DNA of 64,000 nt from CAZQKW01 sp964594075 (GTDB taxonomy: Bacteria > Desulfobacterota > WTBG01 > CAIYCZ01), in assembly GCA_964594075.1 (NCBI GenBank), contig CAZQKW010000011.1, forward strand, positions 1 through 64,000, read 5' to 3'. The notes beneath the pieces were generated by a model, which was not told the origin of the DNA, did not search any database, and saw only the letters and a program-made list of their open reading frames with translations. Of this stretch, positions 18,201 to 26,300 are shown in pieces. The translations under genes were made by a program, and so were the position numbers. The first letter of the stretch is position 1. Every line of letters begins with the position of its first letter.

Positions 18201-20058
18201 TGACAACTCTTCCGCCGCTCTCATTGGAACCGGTACCGTAATTAAAAAATAAATTACCCCAACGCGCTTTATCGCCAACCCGCTGCAAAACACCGGCAAG
18301 ATTATGGTCCGGGCCGAAATCCTGCGGTTCATAGGCCTCTTCCTTTTGAACTCTTATATTGTAGCGTTCAGCATATCCGCTATAGGGGTTTGCATCCGCG
18401 GAATCTTCGCCGACATACAGATAGCCGGCTTTGATGCCATAGCAGCGCAACCCGTTATAGGGTGAAACACTGGTCACCCCGCTAAAATTATTGGCAAACC
18501 ATTTTTGATAATAACAATCACTGTCATCCGGCGCTTCGCCGATGTTAGTCTGGTTTCCCGTCCCCTGACGGCTGGTGGCAAGACCGCCCATGAGAACTTT
18601 TCGCAGCACATCTATCCTCCTCATGCACAGCCAGTTAAGCCAGTTCCCGGACCATTCTCCTGAAGTACTGCGGACAAATGTATTAGAGCTATAGGTGTAG
18701 CGCGCAGAAGGGTCAAAATATCCATAATACTGCAGGGGAGTCGGCGGGATAAATGAATATGTTATGATGAGCATAGGCGGATTTATCTGGTCGCCATCGT
18801 ATGATAGCGCCTGCCGGACACCACTGCCGGAAAATTTAAACACCAGAGCATTGTTCGCAGTCCAGCCGCTTCTGTTTACCAACTCCTGAACTATGGGGGC
18901 AAGTTCAGGCGTCTCATAGAATGCGCCGCTGCTCCAGCTCGGGATGGTATTCCAGTTCACCGATGCCGTGGTATTGGGTCTGCTTGAAATGCTATATGCG
19001 GAGGAGGTAAATACCGACGCATTGTCGGTATTTTCTCCATATATAACCAGGGATGCAGCAGAGGTTTTCCGCGCTGCACTCTTAAACCGTATCACTGCTG
19101 AAGAAATTGTTGCACCTGGGGGAATGTCAACATTCTGGAACCGCAACCCTACCACCTGATTGACGCTGCCGTTCTGTATAAGATCCAGCACGTTGCCGGT
19201 TAGATCAACGGCGCCGTCAGTTGTTGACTCTTCAGCGTCATCAGCGGACTGCCGGATCTTAACCTGAATGGTTTTGCTGCTTGGTCCCCCTTCATACGGG
19301 TCAGTAATATCCTGCCCGGCGCCGTTCCAAGTTCCGTAGGCGGCAAAATTCGTGCTTTTCGAATTATCAAGCATGATCAAAATATTTGGCTGTACAGAGG
19401 CATTTACCTGAAAAATAGGATAATCAGTATAGGTTGCCATGCTGGGTTCACTGCCTGAACATGTGACACTGGTCGTGGTGCTTGCCGCTGAGGTGGTAGT
19501 CGTGCTTACCGAGGTTGTAGTCGTCGGCGGTGTGGTGGTGGTTGAACTTACCGAGGTTGTAGTCGTTGGCTGCGTGGTGGTGGTTGAACTTACCGAGGTC
19601 GTAGTTGTCGGCGGTGTGGTGGTGGTTGTAATTGGCAATGCCGTTGTCGTGCTGGTAGTTGGCACAGATGTTGTCGCAGGTGGATTGACAGTTATGGTCC
19701 GGGTATAGGATTGCGAGGCATTACAACTTGGGGTGCATGCTCTATAAGTTACCGTATATATACCCGCCTGACCGGGTGCCGGCGTCCAGGTGAATGTTGC
19801 GGTGTAGGTGCTACCAGATTTCGTCACCGGACCAATACTTGCCCCGATTATGAGCGGGGAATATGAAAAGGTCACACTTTTATTACTGGTTGCTGTTAGG
19901 ACAAAAGAGAGCAGTTCTCCTTCGTTGACAGTCTTGTTTCCGGGATCAGTAAAATTAAGTGTGTCAGCAAATGCGGCGGACGACAGCATGAATAGAGATA
20001 TGATTGTTATTATAACCCGCACCCTGTTTTTTTTCATATAAGTATTTTTTGATTTCAT
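15205..20058 (-). CDS. PilY1-like type IV pilus tip adhesin, copy 1
   Basis: A 1617-residue exported protein. Domains in order: signal peptide (about 1-31; Met8 is an alternative start), Ig-like domain (32-125), mucin-like Thr/Ser/Pro linker (126-205), a vWA-type MIDAS motif DNSKS (near 231), a DNRLRE-type domain (about 260-430), a long middle region, and the C-terminal PilC/PilY1 beta-propeller. The propeller is marked by WTGYLQSLWVDTYGNLRED, VYVGANDGMLHAF and WGTLLLCGMNMGGKD. Asp-rich Ca-binding loops (DRNGNNKPDG, DANGDGDPD, DVNSNGQVEPGE) are visible. It closes the fimT-pilW-pilV-pilX-pilY1 unit. PilY1 proteins cap the pilus and promote adhesion and retraction control. Confidence 0.9.
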   Translation of the reverse strand: MKSKNTYMKKNRVRVIITIISLFMLSSAAFADTLNFTDPGNKTVNEGELLSFVLTATSNKSVTFSYSPLIIGASIGPVTKSGSTYTATFTWTPAPGQAGIYTVTYRACTPSCNASQSYTRTITVNPPATTSVPTTSTTTALPITTTTTPPTTTTSVSSTTTTQPTTTTSVSSTTTTPPTTTTSVSTTTTSAASTTTSVTCSGSEPSMATYTDYPIFQVNASVQPNILIMLDNSKSTNFAAYGTWNGAGQDITDPYEGGPSSKTIQVKIRQSADDAEESTTDGAVDLTGNVLDLIQNGSVNQVVGLRFQNVDIPPGATISSAVIRFKSAARKTSAASLVIYGENTDNASVFTSSAYSISSRPNTTASVNWNTIPSWSSGAFYETPELAPIVQELVNRSGWTANNALVFKFSGSGVRQALSYDGDQINPPMLIITYSFIPPTPLQYYGYFDPSARYTYSSNTFVRSTSGEWSGNWLNWLCMRRIDVLRKVLMGGLATSRQGTGNQTNIGEAPDDSDCYYQKWFANNFSGVTSVSPYNGLRCYGIKAGYLYVGEDSADANPYSGYAERYNIRVQKEEAYEPQDFGPDHNLAGVLQRVGDKARWGNLFFNYGTGSNESGGRVVSPIGTNMTSLITDLQNTHSNTLTPLAEAYYVAMQYFKQEPLASGLDYPNNALPNSGGDPWGNIECSKSFVILLNDGSPSVDRKIPNQYKNYSGESAETSFANDEVDIVKDGEATATACETYGYSFPNCGSDYLKDLALYARTNDLRSDLSGSQNMILYVVHAFGGDEQGKQLLKDAARNGGFTDRNGNNKPDGTYTDPPEQRLEWDANGDGDPDTYYAATDGYQLERQLMLAINDILRRAASGTAVSVLATTGEGEGTLVQAYFRPAYIDGINEIKWTGYLQSLWVDTYGNLREDTDNDKSLNVNTDKILSFYLDSESGESKVKRYDVSSNPYPDISNATPEYLSLEEINPIWEAGKRLAYRDADTRNIYTFVDVNSNGQVEPGEFIEFTTSNANTIKPLLGVACDSPWSYLGATYDDRVNNLINYIRGVSEDSSAYTGNPVMRSRTINDKVWKLGDIVYSTPVSIARPVENYGLLYDDESYQTFYETYKNRETMVYVGANDGMLHAFTSGYYNPEQKKFEQVSGSSEQIGDELWAYIPQCLLPHLKWLPSESYTHVPYVDLKPKVVDVKIFTDDGKHPNGWGTLLLCGMNMGGKDITVPGVGTFKSSFAALDITDPRDPVLLWERNYPNLGLTINTPGVIKVHDQWFGTIGSGPTDYDGTSTQRGRVFIINLLTGELLKYFEGSENNAFMNSPVAVDKSLNYSADAIYVGESYLSGSWQGKAYKIAIPITNVPYIEGTEAVYETNPNNWQWTTLFSAPAPFTAPFSLSMDKYDNVWVFMGTGRYLSQADKSTSQQNYYYGVKDPFYDAYGPNKNTCYHQYVACPMSHADLFNADPYQIKPDGTVTVLAGGDSSITTFNELKLALKEKPGWRRSLVSGSPSERIINKPALFGGITLFPAFTPNADVCGYGGTSRLYAVYYETGTAYKKRVVGTPADNATVILDSISLGEGMSSTIGIHAGNEEGGSIYGQQSTGVIVEIEVQPAINPKSGTIYWSEGQ
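19505..19630 (-). repeat. Three 42-bp tandem repeats encoding the Thr-rich linker
   Basis: Three adjacent 42-bp units (19505, 19547 and 19589) differ at a few bases. Each encodes a 14-residue SSTTTT-PP/QP-TTTTSV unit. Copy number is likely to vary between strains, changing linker length in the adhesin. Confidence 0.9.
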
Positions 20059-20085
20059 GGCTTTTCACCTGTTTCATCTGTTAAT

Positions 20086-20757
20086 TTATTGCCAGGGAAC
20101 ATAACCATACCCTACGAAAACCTCGGCGCGAGGGGCAGCCGGGTTAATCGAGCCATCAGCCAGACGCAGATTTCTCGCAAATTTATTATGCGCTGCGTCC
20201 CAGGACGAAATTGTTCCCAACATGTCAATATTGTAAATAATGCGGTGCGTGCTTACCCCCACCCCCTCGGCGCCTGCCGCAAATTCAACCGCACCGCCGG
20301 TAACGTAACGGACATCTACCTTATCGACATCAATATCAAGGTTAAATTTATTCTTAATGCGGATCGATATATCCGGCGAATCCTCAACGGTATCAACTGC
20401 CTGATTGTGCTTTTCCCATCTCCCGGAGTACAGGGGCGAATCATCCCGCCCTTCTAATAAAAAAGACCCGTCTAACATCTCTACATATTCATCGCTTCCC
20501 AGATAAACAAATTTTTCATTGTCAGACCATGAACCATACGCATTTTTCTCATACAATGCCGCTATTGGCGCGGCATATCCTGACTCTACCTGATAAAAGG
20601 TTTCTTTATGGACTTTTTCGTTACCGGCAATATCTATTTCGGTAATACTGGTATTCATTGCCGCAATACCGATAATGCAGCAAATGGTCAGCATAAACAG
20701 CGCAAGTATCAGTACAAATCCCTGCTCATTATGCGGTGTTGATAGTGACTGCTTCAT
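20086..20757 (-). CDS. PilX-like minor pilin, copy 1
   Basis: A 223-residue protein whose N-terminus EQGFVLILALFMLTICCIIGIAAMNTS matches the PilX N-terminal domain: prepilin cleavage after Gly, then a hydrophobic helix without the usual Glu5. The following TEIDIAGNEKVHKETFYQVESG is typical of PilX-type proteins and recurs almost word for word in copy 2 at 28.7 kb. The C-terminal domain is soluble and unlike standard pilins. It lies 27 bp upstream of pilY1 copy 1 in the same operon. Such minor pilins prime pilus assembly and place PilY1 at the tip. Confidence 0.88.
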   Translation of the reverse strand: MKQSLSTPHNEQGFVLILALFMLTICCIIGIAAMNTSITEIDIAGNEKVHKETFYQVESGYAAPIAALYEKNAYGSWSDNEKFVYLGSDEYVEMLDGSFLLEGRDDSPLYSGRWEKHNQAVDTVEDSPDISIRIKNKFNLDIDVDKVDVRYVTGGAVEFAAGAEGVGVSTHRIIYNIDMLGTISSWDAAHNKFARNLRLADGSINPAAPRAEVFVGYGYVPWQ

Positions 20758-20811
20758 ACGTTTACTCCTTCTGACATATGCTGTGTATAATTTAATGAGG
20801 AACGTTGCTTG

Positions 20812-21315
20812 TCACCCATGCCGTGACAGGGTAAAGCGCAGCACCACCGGCTTTGTTATCATGGGGCTACTTGAGCTGGCTGCGTCAATTTTTTTAATTG
20901 CGACTGAGGTGTCAATTTCTACCGTAGTGGTGTTTTCAATGGGATAATTTGCGGTGATGCGCCAGGTCATGGCACTCCCCCCTGCATCAACATTCGGTAA
21001 CTGTTCTTCAGTAAACGCTCCCAAACCCCACGTTTGAAAATTCTCAATCGCTGTGGCGCTGTCGCATGGCACGGTGCGCGCTGTCGCAGCAGTGTCTGCA
21101 GGGTTCACATCAAGCGCTGCAATGCGATCATACGGCTGCTTCATGATCCACTCCATCCAGGCCTCCCCCACCGCACACCCTTCGGTAACTCTGCCGGCAA
21201 ACACATTTGCCTGAATCGCTTTGGTCTGCATGGCTGCGACTCCCAGCAGCCCCACTACCAGCACGACAATGGCGATCATTACTTCAACAATGCTAAATCC
21301 TTCCTGTTTCCACAT
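20812..21315 (-). CDS. PilV-like minor pilin, copy 1
   Basis: A 167-residue protein starting MWKQEGFSIVEVMIAIVVLVVGLLGVAAMQTKAIQAN, the class III prepilin pattern (G/FxxxE) of PilV-type proteins. The ATG at 21315 is chosen because agagg lies upstream and it leaves a short gap to pilW; a longer form would overlap the pilW stop. It continues with the PilV-like mid-region TEGCAVGEAWMEWIMKQPYD, also found in copy 2. It is the third gene of the first minor-pilin operon. Confidence 0.88.
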   Translation of the reverse strand: MWKQEGFSIVEVMIAIVVLVVGLLGVAAMQTKAIQANVFAGRVTEGCAVGEAWMEWIMKQPYDRIAALDVNPADTAATARTVPCDSATAIENFQTWGLGAFTEEQLPNVDAGGSAMTWRITANYPIENTTTVEIDTSVAIKKIDAASSSSPMITKPVVLRFTLSRHG

Positions 21316-21329
21316 AGGACATGATCCTC

Positions 21330-22034
21330 TTATTGCAGCCCCAGATTTCTGCATTTGATCTCGGTTATTAATAACTTCCGCTGATGCGAATCATTAAACG
21401 GCCCCCACGCGGCGGCCTCGGTATCATGGTCGGGATTGGATGCCGGGAAATAGCGTGTCGTATCACGATAACCGCGAATTGTTTCTCTGGTTCTTGCCAG
21501 CAGAGAAAGTTCTATGGATCGTATATCTGCCGGGTTGATCGGATTGGCGGCAACTGTTCCGTCAGCAAGGTGATACAGAAGTTCCATGGCATCAACGTTG
21601 TCAGCTACTGGCTCAAGTGTTCCGTTTAAGCCAATCTGGCGGCCCAGATGGCAGGGAGCGCCATCGGCAATGCCGTCACCATTTACATCATTGGTCAGAG
21701 CGTAGCGGACATATTCCTCGTCTTGAATAATCCCATCACCATTGATATCGCGAGCGAACCTGAATTCTGCTCTCCGGGCACGGTTATTAGTGTTGTTTGC
21801 AGCATCAGCCTTCTCGCTGGGGTCATAGCCGGCCATTCTGATGTCACGATTCAAAAAAAAGAGCGCGGTGCGCAGATTCTGCTGCATATCTGAAACCTGC
21901 TCCTGGGTATGATAGGAATTCTGCTGCGCTTGATAAGAAGCATACAATGCTGCTGAAGCTATGCCAAAAATAGCCATTGCGATCATAAGCTCTACCAGGG
22001 TGAATCCCCAGTTTAGTTTTAGAGGCTTTTTCAT
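21330..22034 (-). CDS. PilW-like minor pilin, copy 1
   Basis: A 234-residue protein with prepilin motif WGFTLVELMIAMAIFGIASAALYASYQ, followed by QMQQNLRTALFFLNRDIRMAGYDP-like residues, the PilW hallmark. An Asp-rich Ca-binding-like loop DINGDGIIQDEE, then DVNGDGIAD, follows. The C-terminal end RKLLITEIKCRNLGLQ is almost identical to copy 2. It is the second gene of the operon, 49 bp after fimT. The Asp loops suggest Ca-dependent folding, as proposed for some PilY1 complexes; this is inference. Confidence 0.88.
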   Translation of the reverse strand: MKKPLKLNWGFTLVELMIAMAIFGIASAALYASYQAQQNSYHTQEQVSDMQQNLRTALFFLNRDIRMAGYDPSEKADAANNTNNRARRAEFRFARDINGDGIIQDEEYVRYALTNDVNGDGIADGAPCHLGRQIGLNGTLEPVADNVDAMELLYHLADGTVAANPINPADIRSIELSLLARTRETIRGYRDTTRYFPASNPDHDTEAAAWGPFNDSHQRKLLITEIKCRNLGLQ

Positions 22035-22083
22035 CTGCAGTACCCCGTGGCTTTTTTTGCAATGTAAAAGATCTTCTTATTCA

Positions 22084-22587
22084 TCAGTTCCACCGCCCAT
22101 GAGCCCAGTGCCGCAACACAATTCTTCCCGAGGCGTGCATACCCACGGCAAAGGTTTCTCCCTTATCGTTTTGCACATAAACATAGCCCGCATTGCTGCA
22201 AATTCCCTGATTGTTTATGGATGTGCTATTTTCGGAAAATGAGATGCCATTGGAAGGAATACCCTCTGCGGGGTTTGCGCTGAGCGTTGCACTGCCGTGG
22301 CCAAATGAAAGTCCGTTTTCAAGGCGAATTGGTGCGCCGTTATTAATTGCGTCAATTGAATAGCTGTTGTTATTACTATCAAATCTTATATTAACGCTGG
22401 TATTATGTTTTACTGCCAGAGAGCGGGCTTTGCGCAGGTTTGAGCATAAATCTACCGAAGTATTTTTTAATTTATAAGATGAAACCGAGGTTACAAAATT
22501 TGGCACCGCAATGACCCCTAAAATGCCAATGATGCTGATCACGATCATGAGTTCAGTTAGTGAATAGCCTTTTTGCTTTTTATTCAT
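22084..22587 (-). CDS. FimT/GspH-like pseudopilin, copy 1
   Basis: A 167-residue first gene of the operon. The prepilin motif KGYSLTELMIVISIIGILGVIAVPNFV has cleavage between Gly and Tyr. The FimT/GspH-type SVDLCSNLRKARSLAVKHN segment follows, and the C-terminus has GYVYVQNDKG...VGMHASGRI. FimT-type proteins in some species bind DNA for uptake, but here linkage with PilW/V/X/Y1 points to pilus-tip priming. No strong upstream promoter was identified on this strand. Confidence 0.86.
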   Translation of the reverse strand: MNKKQKGYSLTELMIVISIIGILGVIAVPNFVTSVSSYKLKNTSVDLCSNLRKARSLAVKHNTSVNIRFDSNNNSYSIDAINNGAPIRLENGLSFGHGSATLSANPAEGIPSNGISFSENSTSINNQGICSNAGYVYVQNDKGETFAVGMHASGRIVLRHWAHGRWN

Positions 22588-23104
22588 AGAATATTTCCAT
22601 CCTCTCTGGTTTTTGCCTTTTGACTATTCGCACAAACCATTCCAATAAATCTTGGGTTGGGTAATTATTTGTCAGTAGAAATTAACCTTTTGAATTTTCT
22701 TAATAAATTAAATCATCTGGCAATTCTTCAACAGGTTATCTCTATTCTGAGGTATGTGGGATTTATTAAATAATTTTATAGTTGGTCTATTATTTTATAC
22801 GGTTGGAATTAATGGATCAAAAAACTGCAAGGTTCGGTAAAAAGGCGGGTATGACTGTTTTGATAACCGCGGGGTTTTCAAAATTTTATTTTGCCGCGCA
22901 GGATAGAATAGAGAACGCTTGGATCGCAAAGGGTTTCAGGACAGGAGAAGCGCACACCTCTTGTAATAATGTTATCAAGTCAACAAAATATTGAAATGTG
23001 CTTTAACCAATAAATAATCAGCGAAAAAATACCTTTTCAATGAGCTGCGTCACAAAATAAAAATTTTTTTGTGGCATACTGTGATTAGCTTCACATAATC
23101 CCCC

Positions 23105-23192
23105 CATTATGTGGGCCGGGGTTGCGGCAGAACTGCCGCCCCACCCCCTTTCTGTAGCCCGGGGAGTGGCTCTTGCCACTCCCCGTTTTTTT
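23105..23192 (+). ncRNA. Candidate structured small RNA ending in a strong terminator
   Basis: Between the two pilus operons, on the opposite strand, is a nested hairpin: outer gtggg/cccac (23111-23115 with 23140-23144) and inner gcggca-gaac-tgccgc (23124-23139). A very strong terminator stem follows. A cataat box at 23094-23099 could be a -10 element, but its -35 partner is weak. No protein gene on this strand would need the terminator, so an RNA gene is the simplest reading. The remaining gap (22588-23376) shows no other gene; a 70-codon frame at 22782 has no convincing features. Confidence 0.35.
23161..23192 (+). terminator. Strong rho-independent terminator between the pilus operons
   Basis: A perfect 10-bp stem ggggagtggc/gccactcccc (23161-23170 with 23175-23184), a 4-base loop, then G and seven Ts. 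Confidence 0.85.
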
Positions 23193-23376
23193 ATGGTATG
23201 GAAATTGGCATTGCGTTTATTTTTTACTCGGCTGCCGATGATCGGAGCGAATATGAGCTCACAGTAAGGGTTATGGGAATTGATGGATCAACAATAGGAA
23301 GCATTATCGAAATAAAAACGTCTGGCATTGTCAAATATTCCCTGGATTGAAAGAGAACTTGAATAATTGGAAATTA

Positions 23377-26300
23377 TCAGCGCCGTTCTTTCCAGTAAAC
23401 CGCCCCGCTTTTTACCCGGTGCGGAGGGATAATATTCACCGTTATAATCTCCCCGGTACTTTTCTGAAGAAACGCCGTTGCGCCATCCTGCTTGCCCGCA
23501 TAAATAGAGACGCCTGCGGTTAAACCACTGCCATAATCGCTCTTCTCATTAACATAAGCCCCCGGGTTGTTTTTCCTACTGCCCAGAACCTCCCTGCTAA
23601 ACGCCGTTCCCGTCACATAGTACAACCCATATAGAGAACTGCTGCCACTGGCACTGCACACATCCGCGGCTGGCGCAAATGCCGGGAAAAAGACCACTCC
23701 GCCAACTAAAGCCGGTTTCTGCAACGCCCGCTCCGACGGAGACGTTGCAGCCAAAGTCCGGTACCAGCCGTCTTTTGCTTGCACTGCCGCTGTCAGTTTA
23801 TCAAATGTTACTATAGTTGCATCACCCCCGCTTAACACTTCAACAGCCCCGCCAACCTTGACGCGGTATGGATCAGCATAAAACAGATCGGTATCGGTCA
23901 GCTTGCAGCTCAAGTTTTCTAAATCATTTGCATAGACATGAAAACAGGCTGCTTTTTTGGGAGAAGCAGCGTTATAAAAGGGGTCTTTGATGCCATAAAG
24001 GTAATTGACTTGATTGGCTGCTAAATTTTTAGAATCTTTATCGGTAAATGCCATATACCGGCCGCTTCCCGCATAAATCCACACCGTATCGCTGCTGTCA
24101 ACGCTTAATGAAAAGGGGGCGGCGAGCGGCGCCGGTGCGTCAAACAGCACGCTCCATTTCCACCGGGCAGGATTTCGTTCGTAGGCGGCTTTGCCTCCCT
24201 CGGTATAGGTTCCATTAGTTATCGGGATTGTTAGCTTATAGATGGTGCCGCGCCAGCGACCATCCCCATCAGGATACGAAGCCCCCGCATACACCGCATC
24301 AACGCTGTAATTCAGCCCTTTATCCAGCGCAATCGGCGCATTCATCCAGGCATTCTGCTGCAAGGTCTGAAACCAGCCGGGAAATGCCTCAGATGCCTGT
24401 AATGCTCCCGTGCGCAGATCAACAATAAATATGCGGCCGGGGTTTGTACTGGTGCCATCGTAATCGGTGGGACCGGAAGACAATACACACAGCCAGGCAT
24501 CGTGAACTTTGATCACGCATGGTGTTGATGTGGTGAATCCTAAACCATCAAAACTTTTCTCCCACAACAGAACCGGCGGACGCGCGGGGTCAGTTATATC
24601 AAGAACCGCATAACTGGATGAAAATGTCCTGCTTCCCCCTGGGAATGCATCATTTGCAACGGTAACCGGTTTGCCCCCCATATTCATGCCGCAGATCAAG
24701 ATCGTCCCCCAACCATTGGGGTGCACGGCATCGGCATTAAAAATCTGGGCGTCCACGACTTTTGGTTTTAAATCAACATAACTGAGATGGTTATAGGAAG
24801 GCATTGCCAGCCATTTTAAATGCGGCAGCACACACTGCGGTATATACGCCCACAGCTCTTCGCCAATCCCGACTGTTACCCCTGGGGTAAAACGCTGCTC
24901 CGCCGCATCATACCGGCCGGCGCTGAAAGCATGCAGCATGCCGTCGTTTGCCCCCACATACACCACGGTTTCCCGCTGGCGGTAGGCATCGTAAAATTCC
25001 CGATAGCTCGCATCATCATAGAGCAGCCCATATTGTTCAACAGGCTTTGAAATAACGACCGGCGTGGAATGCACAATATCGCCCAGCAGCCAAGGATGGG
25101 TTTCACCGTCTATCGTAACATCGCGCTTTCTCAGGACCGGATTACCCGTAAACAGCGGCGCATGGTCTGCTGCTCCGCGAATATAGGCAATAAGATTGCT
25201 CGTGCGATCCTGCGGTGTTACACCCAATGCCGAGTAATCGCTGCCTGTGCCCAGTGCAAGATAGGGCTGCAGCACAGCGGCATTTGGGGTGTTGAACTCG
25301 ATGAGCCGGTCGGTGCAGGTAAATATTCTTCGGTCCTCAGGTGCGCGCGCCCACAATTTTTTGCCGCCTTCCCATAGTGGCTCCAGTTCATCCAAAGTCA
25401 AAAGTTCTGACGCGCCGCTTTTTTTGTCAGGATTGTTGGCATCTCCTGCATACCGTTTTACCCGAATATCTCCGGACCCTGCATCCTGAAAAAGCTCAAT
25501 AATCTTATCCTCGGCGGGATTTAAATGGTAATCATGGACCGTATCTTCGCGCAGGTTGCCATATGAATCAATCCATAAAGATTGCAGATATCCCGCCCAG
25601 GTAATCGTATGGCGGCCGTTTGTATCGGTGAGGTACGGTTTAAAATACGCCTGCAGCAGCATGCCTTCGCCCTTTCCGCCCGCCGACCACACTGCTGCTG
25701 CAGAACCTGAAACGGTCTTTTGCATCATCGCCGCAAATGATTTGTTCAGTTGCTCTTCAAGCCGCAGCATGCTTGAACCATAGAAATAATGGTCCGGGGT
25801 GCCATCTTTATCGGCATCCCACTCGGTGGGGTCATCGGGAACATTATTGCCATTATGATCCTCAAATGCGCCCCATTTTGCTGCATACCAGAGTGGATTA
25901 TGTGGCAGCATTTTTTGTTCAGAACTTCCTGCGGTGAACGATCGAGTGCTGTGCAGCGGCAGAGCGGAGCCGGGATGTTGCGGCGTATCAAGGAAATAGT
26001 TCACGTCCGCCGACTCATCGGTGTCGCGGTCTCGAACGACCAAGTACGTACCGTCTTCCGTTGTTCCCGATATGAGGTATCCGAGATGCTGAATCAGGCA
26101 GCTACCGGCTGACTCTGAAACGACGCTCATGGTAACAGTGTTTCCGTGCACCTGATATTCATAAAACACAATGGCATCCATATCATGGTCAGCACCCTGT
26201 TCCATGTCCTCGAAATTGACCCTCAGGCGTCCCCGATCGGCTGTTTTCTGTTCAATGTAAAAATCTGCCACCGTGTTTGTGGGTTGAAACGATCCTTCGT

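Noticed and set aside
19439..19708. A valine-rich plus-strand frame
   Set aside because: It is the reverse reading of the Thr-rich repeat in PilY1 copy 1.
22782..22994. A 70-codon frame in the gap between the pilus operons
   Set aside because: No ribosome-binding site, no recognisable motif and composition like non-coding sequence.
22588..23376. c-di-GMP (GEMM) or cGAMP riboswitch before pilus operon 1
   Set aside because: The conserved core (acgcanagggcaaac and gggacgcaaagcc) could not be found on either strand.
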